A stretch of 64,000 nucleotides of DNA from Ustilago trichophora (lineage: Eukaryota > Basidiomycota > Ustilaginomycetes > Ustilaginales > Ustilaginaceae): the NCBI GenBank assembly GCA_900323505.1, contig OOIN01000006.1, forward strand, positions 682,001-746,000, read 5' to 3'. The notes beneath the pieces are model-generated. The model was not told the DNA's origin. It searched no databases and saw nothing but the letters and a program-made list of their open reading frames with translations. Below are positions 20,720 through 32,235 of the stretch, piece after piece. The position numbers and the translations under genes are program-made. The number at the start of each line of letters is the position of its first letter. Positions within the stretch are counted from its first letter, which is position 1.

Positions 20720-22419
20720 GATGGATAAAGATCTTCAGAAATGTAGGAAGGAGTCGAAGCTTGTTTGCGACTGCGGCCGGAAAAGGTGGTGAAGACAAAG
20801 AGGTCGGATGTGATCCGATGGATAAGGTTCCAACGTAAGTCTGTCGGGAAAGCGTCCGATGCGGGCACTGTAGCTTGTCGTATAGAGCGCTAGCTCGGCG
20901 CAGATGATACGGCCTCAGGATGTGCTAGGAGTGAAAAAAGTAAGATCTGAGCTGAACCGTTTCGAGCTTTCCAGTCGTTGGAGAACCAAGTACAGTAGTG
21001 TTTGTCTTCTGAAACGTGCACGCTCGGATGATGTGGACCCCACATTGACGACTTTTCTCGGAAGACGGGCGTCAAATCCCTGTTCAAACTCGTGCGAGAC
21101 TAACAGACAATAGTTTGCCAAAAGTCACGGGGATAGCGCAAGAGCCAAATACAGTTTCCGCCAGGGTCCGCATGTCAAAAGAGTTGGTTCTCTGCTCACG
21201 CCCTGCGCGCAGCTCATACGAAATCTGCTACAGTAAAGCTCTAGTGGAAGGTGGTAAGCAGGACAGCATCATCATCTGCTCGGCTCGAAAATTCGAAAAT
21301 AGCAATACGGTACGGTCTGAAGAAGAGAGACACTAAGAAGGTCCGCTCGCTTTGTGTGTGTGTGTGAGACCGCGATCGACACATACAGCTTCCGGCTGCG
21401 CAATACGGGTCCTTTTTGCATCGACAAAATCAGTGAATTACAGGAGAGCGCGCTGACTCTGAGGTAGGTGCTTACTAACTCTCTCACTATCTGCCGGAAA
21501 GAGCAGCGAGCGAATCAGATACAGTACAGCATCAGGCTGTCAAGTCATATTCAGATGTCGCACTCTGAACCCCTTGTTTGACCCTGTTTGAGGCCGCCCT
21601 TCAATTCGTCGCCGCTTGAGACCGAGGCTCTGCACAGAAAGGAGCAGCGAACAGCAGCAAGCCAATGCCTCCACCCCTCTTGCTACAATTGCGATTGAGG
21701 CAGTCTCCGAGATCCATTTTGTCAAAAGACCTTGTTCTTCTTGGTGTGGTCTAAGCGTCCCATTTCCAAGTTGTCTAGTGAAGGAGCAATCACGATGTAC
21801 AGTACAGGGCAGGGCCGAGCATGAAACAACAGCGCCAATCAGTTGAAAGCCATCTTCTGAATCAGTACACTGTAAAGCATTGGGGCCAGATCCAACGCCG
21901 CAGGGGCTTTTGAAAGAGAGAGAGCGAAGAGTGCGCTCGAGTGAAGGTGGGGAAAGAGCGCGAGAGAGAGACACTAGAGAGGACAGAGTGATGGCGAATG
22001 AGCAGAGGGCCGAGAGAGGCAAGCCGAATACCACCTTGGAACTGAATTCCTGTGGTGTGTTGAAATTTCGTCGACACTCCTTATTCTCTTTTGTGGCGCC
22101 GCTCTCCTGTGCTTTCCCAAGAGCGAAAAGAGTTGAATTTGGAGGCATCTCGCTTCTCTCTCGCCTGTGTCGTGCTTTTGCTCTTTTCTGCTTACACACA
22201 AGAGCCGCCTTTCCTCTCACATCGTTGTCGTTGTGTATTTTCTTTTGGCCTATGTTCGCTCTTTCGACGAGTGTAGAATGGCTTTGCAATGAAGCATTGG
22301 GCTATCACTTTGCTCGGGTCACACCGTCAGTTCGGTCAAGTGGCTACTGTATTGTCCTATACAGCGCACAGTGTCGTGCAACTTGACTGCAGTTCACCGA
22401 TTAGAAAGCAGCGATGCGA

Positions 22420-22420
22420 A

Positions 22421-22451
<31 letters not shown>
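22420..22451. repeat. GA dinucleotide microsatellite
   Basis: Near-perfect (AG)n run with one GG interruption, upstream of the zinc-finger factor gene. Confidence 0.85.
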
Positions 22452-22593
22452 AAAATCGCGGGTCGAATCCAATTTTTGCGATTTTTGACTGTTCCGACGC
22501 CTCCACCTGGACCTCAGGTTGCAGGCTGGTCAACCGTGTACTGTAGGCTCTTCTGCTGTCTACTACCTTACTGCCGCCTGGCTGTTGAAGATT

Positions 22594-22642
22594 GGCCGTT
22601 GGCCGTTGGCCGTTGGCTGTTGGCTGTTGGCTGTTGGCTGTT
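22594..22642. repeat. heptamer minisatellite GGCCGTT/GGCTGTT, seven units
   Basis: Three GGCCGTT units followed by four GGCTGTT units in exact 7-bp register. One C-to-T variant separates the two blocks, which suggests stepwise slippage growth. Confidence 0.9.
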
Positions 22643-23220
22643 GGGCTGCTGCCCGCTTTCTCACCTCCACACACCCACATCGTGCTGCTGCCCACTCGAC
22701 ATTCCTTCTCACCACATCCTCCCTTCCCCCTCTCTCTCCACAAGTATTTTCCACCATCCTCCCTCGTGCTCACTCGCACATCCTTTCGTGCACGACTGGA
22801 TCGACATCGTCACCATTCTACTTTTGACGCCTACTCCTCGTCGGTCCATCTTTTCCTTCCTTCCAAAAGCCCCATTCGGCTTCCATCGCCGGCGTGGCCT
22901 GGCATTCTCGCGCTCTGGAAAAGAAGGTGTTGCCTTTTCTCAACGTATTTCGATCGTGGACAGCGTTCACCCCACGTTCAGCATCGCTGGCATTGTAATA
23001 TCATTGTTGCCACGTCTAGTGCCACCATCTTGAACGCCAGCTACGCTCTTTGGTGTTAGTCTCGGCGTCAGCCTTTTCCCTTTTCCATCCGACCTCGACC
23101 CGGCTGACGACGACACCTTTCTGCGGTCGCATCCATCCAACAGGTCCGATTGTCCTCGCATCGCAAGCCCATCCATTCGAGCGCTGTTCAGCTTCAACGT
23201 GCCGTGAGCTTGTCATCACC

Positions 23221-26200
23221 ATGCAAAGCGACTACTTCGGCGCGGCCGCCGAGCCAGAGAACGGCCGTGTTCGTTCGCGCCCCGACTCACCAACCCCATC
23301 CGGTCCAGCGCGCAAAATTCAGAAACGCGATTCAACCGCATCTAACGCATCCAACGAAGACAACAAGGATGACGACGATGGCGCCGCAGCCGATGCCTCG
23401 GTCGATGGCTCAGGTGGTCCTATGCCCAACGGCCCTCCTTTCATTTGCCCCACTTGCTCCACTAGCTACTCCAGACTTGAATATCTTAGGCGTCATGAAA
23501 GAAGACGTTAGTATCTATCCCCTTGCCGCTCTCCTTTCCTTGGTCTTCCGTTCTTCCTGCATCCTCACTCTCATCCATCCACGTACAAGCGCCTTTTTCT
23601 CGTCGATTGGAACACCACTTGCTGACACCTTTGCCTTCCATCCGCATCGACGCCTACCCCGCACATAATCTTGAATCCCCTGACATTCAATAGACGCCGA
23701 CATTCGCCCGTTCGTCTGCGATTGTGGCAAAGGCTTCTCCCGAAGGTAGGCATGACAACCCCTTATTCTAAATGGCAGGCCGCAGGCTGTCAGACGTCTC
23801 ACTTCTGATGGTAGAGGCTGCAGAGCTCAGATACTTGAAATGATAGAGTCTGACCGCTTTCCCCTTTTCTTGCCAAATTCCCGCTCTCACTCGGCTCCTT
23901 CCCTCAAAACAGTGACGTCCTCTCTCGTCACAAGCGGCAATGCCGAGTCGTCTTGCAACTAGACGGCACCGGAGAGGGTGAAAAGCCTGCGGAAGGCGAA
24001 TCTCCACCCAAGGCGACCAAGCCACGCCGATCCTCATCCACTGCCAAACCTGGCCGTCCAAAAGGCTCCACCAAGGCTGCCAAGGCTGCCGCTGCTGCTG
24101 CCAACAACACCAATGGAGCTGGCGATGCGACTGGAGCAGACGGCTCTGCAGCTGCTTCTTCTAGCCTTTCTGGCTCCGATGCTCTCGATGGACCTGCGCC
24201 GCCACCGCCCGCACCTCACTCGGACCAGCTTACTCATGATGCCATCGCAGTCGCAGCAGCAGCCGCTGCCGCCGCAGCTGCTGCAGGTCATCACCCTGCC
24301 GTCTCTCAAGGTCAGGACGAGGACGCTTCCGCCATGATCGACCCTGCCATCGCCGCAGACTCTCAGGCTCAGGCTGCTGCTGCAGCCACCACCGTTGCTG
24401 CCATCAGCTCAGTGGCTGCGTATCAATACGCCAACTCCATGGACCCCCCGGATTTTCATATGGGGAGGGGAGCACTTAATCCGTACGCTTCGACTCCCTT
24501 CCCGCTTCCCGTTCACTCGGCCGTGGCTGCACTTCATCCTCAGCTCTACCAGCCCTCGAGTCCCGAGTCGAACCAGCCGAGAAGCGAGCACGGCAGTCCA
24601 CGTTACGGTGGCCAGAGTCTCACACGCCATGGCAGCAATTCTGGTTCCCGTTTTGGCATGAGTATGAGACAACCACCCTACGATCAGTACGCCGGGCGTC
24701 CAGCTGCTTCTTTCGCCAATGCAGCCGATGCCGCCATCTGGGAGAACCTCGATACCGCCAAGTTGCCATCTCCAGGCCATGTGACCACGCCTGGCTCGGC
24801 TGCACGCGCAACCGCCAGCATGCTTGCGTCGCTCGGCTTCAACGTCACTTCGCCGCTCAGCCATCTTAGCGATCGGTCGCGGACAGGATCGCACCTCGGC
24901 TCCGATGCCAGCTATTTCCGCTCCACTGCACCCGGTCTCTCGGGTGGCGTTGGCGCTGGCGCGTCTTCCAACTTGACAGGCTATGGATCAAACAGCGCCA
25001 ACAGTCCTGCCTTCTCCTTTGGCACATCAGCTTCGTCTGCTGACACTGGCGCAAACTCTTCCAGCCACTCGGCGTCAAATGCGACTGCTTCTACGAGCAC
25101 ATCCCAAGCTCCAGAGGTCTCCGGCGCCACAACACCCAAAGAGCCGGTGCGCTTCTCTGTATCGACGCTTGGACCGCTCTCGCCCTTTTCGAACACTGCG
25201 CTCAACTCGTCCATGTCGCCATATCTCTCAGCGTTCTCGAACGCTCGTGATACTCCGCTGGTCTCGAGTCCGCGGTCCGCGCTGCCCACTACACCCGGCG
25301 GCGGACTAGCTTCGCTAGATCTGGGCGGTCAATGGACAGGCATGCGACCACCGTCTCGCACGGTGAGCCGGCACAACAGCTTGCAGGGCATCAACATCTC
25401 GAGTCAAAGCACGTCGCCTCAATCGGAAGCGCTTGCTGCAGTGAGCAAGCTCGGTAAGAGCTCGTCCAACGAAAAGTTGAGCCTGTCTGATAAAGCCGAT
25501 AGCTTGGACGGGAACGAGACCAAACCGTCAACATCGGTTGCCGGTTCGGCTGCTCAAACGACAACGTCGGCACCCACAACGTCTGCAGCGGCAGCAGCGG
25601 CAGCAGCGGCAGCAGCAGCAACGGACCCACAGGCTGCATCATCCATGTCAAATACCATCTCGACGGTCGCTTCATCGACGGATCCGGTCACAACGAGTGG
25701 CATTGGTACAACAACGACCTCTGCACCTGTGCAGATAAACAACAGCGGCATCGATACCCCCAGCCGGTTTGTCAAGAACGAGTCGCAGCAGTATTTTGAT
25801 GGAGGGGCTCTCACGCCAGGACCCGAAGCCTTCCTTTTGAGGCTTCAGGGTGGCGTACAGGAGTTGAGAGCCGGGATCCACGGAAGCGAAATCTCCTTTT
25901 TGAACGGCCCCACGATGGCGCTCAGTTCAGCAACCCTCGGTACATCCCAGTTTTCCACACCCAATTGGGACCATTCCATGTTTTCCAACCCGAGTGCAGG
26001 CGGTGTTGCGGCGGCTGCAGCCAATGGCGCTACGCCTGGTTCCCAGTTGAGTGCGCTGGGATGGCTCATGAGTCCGAGCATCCAGCAGCTGCTGAATGCG
26101 TTCACCACCACTGCAGGCTCGGGCACGGTCGATACAACCAACACGTCCGACTACTTTAACTCGAAGAACGTGGCTGCACCAGAAATGGCAGGTCTCGACT

Positions 26201-27873
26201 CGATGAGCGTCGGCATGGTTCCGAGCCCGTTGGAAAGGGCGCTGACCGACGCCAAAAATCCATTCTTCATTCCGCCGGAAATGATGCGACCCTGCTATTC
26301 GATCATGCACTGGAGCCTGCCGCCCATCCCGCGGCTGAGCGTGCTGGCATTGCATGCACAACAGAATCTGCTCAAGCACTTCCCCGTGCTTCACGAGCCC
26401 ACCTTTCGCATCGATACTACACCAGGCTGCGTTGCTTTTGCCATGTGCATGCTCGGAAACCACGAGGCCGGACGCAAGTGGTGGGCAGGCGAAGAGGTGG
26501 TGCCCAAGTCGGCCATCAACCTCATCAACAGCCATGACATGCTCCCGCCTGCCAACGATCTGCAGAGCCTGATGGGCAAAGGGCCTCCTCGCATGGACGA
26601 GGAGGATGGACAGGAATTGGTCAAGCCCATCGTGATGAGCGAAAAGACCGAGATGCTGATCCGGACTTTTGCGAGCCGCTGCAAGAGCGTCAAGGACAAG
26701 TGCTCGGTGGTGCAGGCGCTGATGCTATTCCAGAGCAACAACTTTCTCAGCAGCGATGCGGCTACACGAATGGTAGCGGGCGTCTCGCATGGCACTGTGG
26801 TGAACCTGGCACGACAAGCAGGATTCTTTGACCCGGATGCCGAGCATGCTCAGCGTGAGGTGACGTACACGGCTGAAGACGTGTTGCAGCAGGTGCTGTT
26901 CGAGTCGGTTGACACGTGTTTCTCCTACTCTTTCCTCCCATCGCATGGGGCCGAGAATGAGGATGACGACAAAATCTGGCGTCGATGGGCTGAGCTCGAA
27001 GGGCGCAGAAGAAGCGCGTTCGTCATTTACACGATGGACACGGTGGCTCATCTGGACGCGGCGGTCCCGACACTGCTGGCGACCAAGGAGATGGCCCACT
27101 TGCCTTTGCCTAGCCCAGACTACATCTGGCGAGCGCCCACCGCATCGAGCTGGTACAAGGCGCTGGAACAGTACAGGGGCCCGACGCTGGATGAAGCGCT
27201 GCAGCAACTGCTTTCTTCAGAGCCTGGTACTTGTCCACGCAAGGAGTTGGCAGACATGCCGTCGATTCAGGGAGCGCATGGGCCGTTTGCTCGTCTGGTA
27301 ATGGTGCTGGCACTGCTTCGCGGCATCATTGAGATGCTGGAGGGAAGAGCGACCAAGGTAGCCAAGCCGTCGTCGCTCGGCAAGTGGATGAAGTTCGGCG
27401 CAAATAGCAACGGAGCAGCCACCGCCAGCGACCAGGTGAATCTGTACAAGAGGGCGCTCTCACGATGGCGCAAGGCATGGGATGACGATCCGACCTGCCG
27501 CTTTGCGTCGGTCACCAAGGCCAAGAACGCAGATAATATGGACACGTCGGATGATACTCGGACCAAGTGGGCCACCTCGGGTGCTGGCAAGGGTGATTGG
27601 CCGGAAGAGCTGCAGAAGACGCTCTTCACCCCTCTCACGGCGTCGGGAGCCACACCACTATCGGACGATGCCTTGCCACTGTACTGGCTAGCCCATGTGC
27701 TTGTGACACATGCCTCTTCGAACCAGCGTCTTCCCCTTCGCAGCGTAGAAGGACGTATGGGTGCTGCAGGCAGGAATGGCGGCTATTCGGCGATGGGCGG
27801 CGGTCCCGAGATGCCTGACTTCCGAGCCATGTTGAGGTTTGCCAAGAACTTTGTCACGCGTGGCGAGAAGTAG
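23221..27873 (+). CDS. large zinc-finger transcription factor with fungal-specific regulatory domain, three exons
   Basis: Exons 23221-23506, 23694-23745 and 23913-27873 join in frame through canonical GT..AG introns to give 1432 residues. Only after joining do two adjacent fingers appear: C76-x2-C79-x12-H92-x3-H96, then C104-x-C106-x12-H119-x3-C123, the second being a C2HC variant with the CDCGKGFSRSDVLSRH signature of fungal factors. Residues about 150-800 are low complexity with Ala, Ser/Thr and Pro runs. A fungal-specific transcription factor domain (Fungal_trans type) begins near residue 890 (RPCYSIMHWSLPPIPRLSVL) and runs through about 1200. Known for the family: DNA-binding regulators, often of carbon metabolism or development. 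I cannot assign a target or named orthologue. Confidence 0.88.
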
Positions 27874-29290
27874 CTCTGATCCTCCGACTGTCAGCAAGTT
27901 CCTTCTTCTTTGGCAACCTTGACCTGACACATGGAACCCAGCCTCATGGCTCACTCTCTGTTTCTATTTGGGCGAGCGACGAGCTCTGCCACCTTCCAAG
28001 CGATCTTGTGGGTCGCTTTGTAATTGGAATTTGTCTTCATTTGTCTTTGTCTTTGGGAATGTGCAACGCTGTACACGTCCGTTTTCCGTTTCCTAGAGCG
28101 ACGAGGATGGGCAGCTGAAATAGCGTTGCAAGTGTGGACAGCCGATGTGATATGACCACAGGCAAAGGATGCTTTGTGCCGGCCGTGATGTAGAATAAAT
28201 AAACAAATAAATAAATAAATAAAACATGAAAAAATCAAATCCAAGACCTCCACCTCGCAACAGTCCCATCTCGCAGCTGTACTGCTGTATGCGTGGCTGG
28301 CAAGGGCGGGAAAGCCTTTTGAGCTGGAGTGTACCAGTGTACAAATTCCCACATTTTTGGCCATTTCAGACCCTGAAATTTCACCTTGTTCGGCTGAAAT
28401 GCGTGGGTGGCCCTGAAAAAGACTCAGCTCGAGACTGGTAAAGTGCTGACCAACGCTCGTTCAATGTTCAGCTTGAAATCTCTAGCCCTTTCCAAGTGTG
28501 ACTGCAGCTGCGCGCACGATCCATATTACAGGTGTATCCGTGCTTAGATACTCTCCGCAAGGGTCCTCTGTACTACAGTATACAATTACAGACTGAGTGC
28601 TGCTCAGGTCTTATCGTCCTCTTGTCTGCTTCTTGACGCTGCTTTCTATCGACATCGTAGCATACTCGACGAATCACGAAGCTGTCAGGTATTGTCAAGC
28701 AGTCCTGAAACGAGACAAATCATTCATTCGGACATCAGACTCGACCACAGCCAGCGGTGTTGGGAGTCGCACTGCTCCATTCTACTCCTCCCAACGAGAG
28801 AGAGTCGCATCCTGGGTACTCGGTCCATTGTCCGAACGCAAGAGACATCAGCATATATTCAAGCATTACTTGTTAGGCAGCATCATCAGTACAATTCGTA
28901 CTGCCGTACAGAGAGACGGCGTTCGCTTTCGTATCGGAACCTCGAAGCACAGCAACGCCATTTAGGCAAAGTCGCGAGTCCGCATTCATCCAAGCAACAG
29001 CCCCCATCAAAGCAGCTCGACATCACTTCGACGCAGCACCTTGACGCCTCTTCGCCTCCACCACTCTGCTCGTATCTCCCATTGGCAGGCATAGCCAGGA
29101 CGCTTTCAGGACGCCGCGCCGACCGCAAAGACCTGTCAGTCCCTCGGAGGCTCGAGCTCCAAAGAGAGCTAGGATTTCATCCCCTCCTTCCAGCTCTCAT
29201 CGTCCTCCCGGGTCCAGACATCCAAGCTCCTCTCACCTTTGCTCCTCCCGCACTTTGGTGAAACAGGACGATATCGACGTAGCCGTCACC
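27874..29290. other. intergenic region
   Basis: About 1.4 kb with no convincing gene. Contains an AAAT-type microsatellite (28194-28224). An open frame at 28692-29261 has no domain and probably lies in the upstream region or leader of the WD40 gene. Confidence 0.45.
28194..28224. repeat. (AAAT)n microsatellite
   Basis: AATAAATAAACAAATAAATA-type tetranucleotide repeat with one interruption. Confidence 0.8.
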
Positions 29291-31531
29291 ATGACGCAGA
29301 ACGCCGCGCCCATCTCGAACGGCAGTGCCTCAAACGGAAGATCGACCGAGCATTCTGAGTACGCAGAATCGAGTAACGGCAACGGCAATGGTCATCGAAA
29401 CGGGAAAGCAGCTGCTTCAGCTTCAGATGACTATGCCGACACTTCTACCTTTCACCCGCTCTTTCCGGGGAGCTCGATTGATCGTAGGGAGCTCGTCAAG
29501 CTAACCTTGCAATCCTTGCGAGAGATGGGATACGACTCGGCAGCAAAGACACTAGAGGCAGAATCGGGTGTCACGCTTGAGCATCCTTCCATCACTGCCT
29601 TCCGCACTGCAGTACTCAGTGGCGACTGGCGAAACGCGGAACGACTTCTCATCGATGGTCTTACCTATGCGGCAAGGCGCATTCAAGCCGCTCGTGGCTC
29701 GGGCAGTGGTGGTAGCATGTCGTTAGAAGCACCCGCATCTTCGTCGACTGGGTCATCGTCTTTGTCTCTACCAGCCACGCTTGAGTCACCCAGCCAAGAT
29801 CTCATCGACTCGGTGCTGCGCAGGCCAGACCTGGTCAGCCTCCGATCCATCCGCTTCATGCTCCAAAAGCAACGCTACCTCGAGCTGCTTGAGGCCCGAC
29901 ACACCAAGAAGGCGCTCAACGTGCTTCGTGAAAAGTTGACGCCGCTGAGTCATGATACGTCGCAGCTTCATCTTCTCTCCAGCCTGGTCATCTCATCGTC
30001 GCCAGAGCAGCTCCATGCTCGTGCCGGTTGGGATGGTGCTGATGGTGAATCGCGCCGCTTGCTCATGATGGAGATTGAGTCAGCCGTGTCTCCTCTGGTC
30101 ATGATCCCCAGTCGACGCTTGCCGCAGCTTCTGGAGCAGGCTCAGAGCTACCAGAAGCAGCAGGATCCTTTCTTCAACTCGCCGCACGGTGCACACTTTT
30201 CGCTGCTGACCGATCACCGTTCGGACCGATCCGTCTTTCCGTCTCAAGTTTCGCGCACCATCCGAGACCACCACGACGAGGTCTGGAGCTTGCAATTCTC
30301 ACACGATGGTACCAGACTCGCAACAGCAGGTGCCGACAAGACGATCCTGATCTGGAGCGTCCTGGACGACTACAAGCTGCTGCAAAAGTTTGTTCCTCTT
30401 TCGGATGACATTTCGTCGGTGGCTTGGTCGCCAGACGACAAGCGCCTTCTCGTCACATCCGATGTGGATGTGACGCTCTGCCAGCTTGAAACGGGTAGCA
30501 TGTTGACCCTTCGAGAACACAGCTACACGGTTGCCACCGCGACGTGGCTTCCTGATGGATCAGGATTCGTCACGGGAGGCATGGACGGCAAGATTGTCTA
30601 CTGGGATGCGGAAGGCTATGTGCAGCACAAGAAGACCACTTCTCCCTTCCGCGTCCTGTCGGTTGCTGCCTCGCCCGATAGCGCTCACCTCATCGCGCTG
30701 AGCGCACGACAAGTTGCCACCTCGAACCTACCCACCTCGACAAGCCGAGGCCACCACATCTCATCCACCGCTTTAAGCACATCTACGACGTCCGATCAGC
30801 TTAGCGATAGCTCCTCTCCATCGACCACCTCGACAGGATTTGGTCATGATCGAGCAGGGCCAAATTCACCCGAAGACCTGGGAGGAGGCTCGCGTACGCT
30901 CGGGTCTGAACGATATCGCATCCACTTTATCAACTTGCGCACGCGAGAAGAGCTCGGCTCGATCTACTTGCGCGAGGAGGTGGTGAGCCTGGCGGTGAGT
31001 CGAGATTCGCGATATGCGCTCATCAATGTCCGTCCGAGCGAGCTGCAGATGTGGGACATTGGCCGCCAAAGCTTGGTCAGGCGTTTCAACGGTCACAAGC
31101 TTAGCCAGTATGTGATTGGCTGTGGCTTTGGTGGTATCGACGAGAACTTTGTTGTTTCTGGCAGCGAAGATGCCAAGATCTACATCTGGCATCGTGCCAG
31201 TGGGCGTCTGATCGAGACGCTCAGCGGCCATGACAGCGGTTCAGTCAATGCGGTGGCCTGGCATCCAAAGGATGCATTGACGATTGCTTCGTGCGGCGAC
31301 GATCACACTGTGCGCATCTGGCGTCCGGGAGGAAGGCTGCCGACAGCTCCTGCATCCAAGAACGACACCGTGCCTGCTTCGGACGATTTGGAGATGAGTG
31401 GCGCAGCCAACCCTTTCCCGTGGAGCTTCTCGGATCCATCTAGTGCAGGCGAGGTCGACATGATGCGCTCGATTCACGAAGCTATGGATGAAGAAAAGGA
31501 CGAAGTACAGACGCCCTCGCCCCAGTTTTGA
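29291..31531 (+). CDS. LisH-CTLH-WD40 protein, Gid7/WDR26 type (GID/CTLH ubiquitin ligase subunit)
   Basis: 746 residues, single exon. After a Ser/Asn/Gly-rich N-terminus a LisH motif lies at about 64-95 (LVKLTLQSLREMGYDSAAKTL), followed by a CTLH/CRA region (about 98-275, with SIRFMLQKQRYLELLE), then about seven WD40 repeats (about 333-680) with typical WSLQFSHDG, LIWS and VRIWRP blades. This order is that of yeast Gid7 and animal WDR26. Known role: a scaffold subunit of the GID/CTLH E3 ligase that degrades gluconeogenic enzymes and other substrates. A Ser/Thr-rich insertion interrupts the propeller near residue 490. Start is the ATG at 29291 in CACCATGA context. Confidence 0.9.
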   Translation: MTQNAAPISNGSASNGRSTEHSEYAESSNGNGNGHRNGKAAASASDDYADTSTFHPLFPGSSIDRRELVKLTLQSLREMGYDSAAKTLEAESGVTLEHPSITAFRTAVLSGDWRNAERLLIDGLTYAARRIQAARGSGSGGSMSLEAPASSSTGSSSLSLPATLESPSQDLIDSVLRRPDLVSLRSIRFMLQKQRYLELLEARHTKKALNVLREKLTPLSHDTSQLHLLSSLVISSSPEQLHARAGWDGADGESRRLLMMEIESAVSPLVMIPSRRLPQLLEQAQSYQKQQDPFFNSPHGAHFSLLTDHRSDRSVFPSQVSRTIRDHHDEVWSLQFSHDGTRLATAGADKTILIWSVLDDYKLLQKFVPLSDDISSVAWSPDDKRLLVTSDVDVTLCQLETGSMLTLREHSYTVATATWLPDGSGFVTGGMDGKIVYWDAEGYVQHKKTTSPFRVLSVAASPDSAHLIALSARQVATSNLPTSTSRGHHISSTALSTSTTSDQLSDSSSPSTTSTGFGHDRAGPNSPEDLGGGSRTLGSERYRIHFINLRTREELGSIYLREEVVSLAVSRDSRYALINVRPSELQMWDIGRQSLVRRFNGHKLSQYVIGCGFGGIDENFVVSGSEDAKIYIWHRASGRLIETLSGHDSGSVNAVAWHPKDALTIASCGDDHTVRIWRPGGRLPTAPASKNDTVPASDDLEMSGAANPFPWSFSDPSSAGEVDMMRSIHEAMDEEKDEVQTPSPQF

Positions 31532-32235
31532 CGCATCTCTCAGCATCTACCCGCTTCCCTTGGTCCTGTGTCATCGTCAGGATTGCACCTGCACTACTCC
31601 TCTTGCGCGGATTCTATTCCGTTCAATCCTCATTGAGCCTCGTTTATCCTTTCCGACACTTTGAACAACTCGTATCCAGCCTAAATACCTCGCATCTCTA
31701 TCGCTCCGCAATCGTCCTCCGAACAATTTGTCAGCAATTCCTCTCGTCCACCCTCTGTATCTTCAGCATCGTACCTTGTTCAGCAATCTTCCTCTACGTA
31801 CCCCTTAGCAATGTGATGCAATTCTTTCTGTCTTTTTTTTTTTTGGCATTGATGCCGCGTAAGACCAGAATTTGGCTCGCAAAGGTTCTCTGTGAGGTGG
31901 CTTGATCACCGATCTGAAGTCCCGATTTTTCGAAATGAAGAAAGTGGAATTTTGGATGAAGTGTGAGCGCTGCTGCATCGGCGGGTGTGTGTTTTGTGCG
32001 GAACGCGAAGAATTTGAAGCTTCGCTTTGACCATCACACATTCAGTACACACATCTCATCACCAAAAAAAAAAGTTCAACATCAACAGGTTCTTCACGCT
32101 TCCATCTACACACATCCTCTTCACAACGTTGATCTGATCAGTCTTCTTCATCACTACTGACTGACAAGCTGAAGTGGAAGGTATTTCAGCGGTCGGCACG
32201 CTCCAGCTACTCCGCGTCGTCTACTACTGTCCGAC
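31532..32235. other. intergenic region
   Basis: About 700 bp between the stop of the WD40 gene and the Nup133 start, both on +. T-rich and A-rich tracts only; no gene seen. Confidence 0.5.

Larger units (their letters stand above)
20720..23220. other. intergenic region between divergent GOS1 and transcription-factor genes
   Basis: About 2.5 kb without a recognisable gene. It includes a GA repeat (22420-22451), a heptamer tandem repeat (22594-22642) and a pyrimidine-rich stretch (about 22680-22870) probably near the transcription start of the downstream factor. Such a long leader and promoter would fit a heavily regulated gene. Confidence 0.5.

Noticed and set aside
28692..29261. 189-codon plus-strand open frame before the WD40 gene
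   Set aside because: No recognisable domain; position fits the 5' leader or promoter of the WD40 gene.
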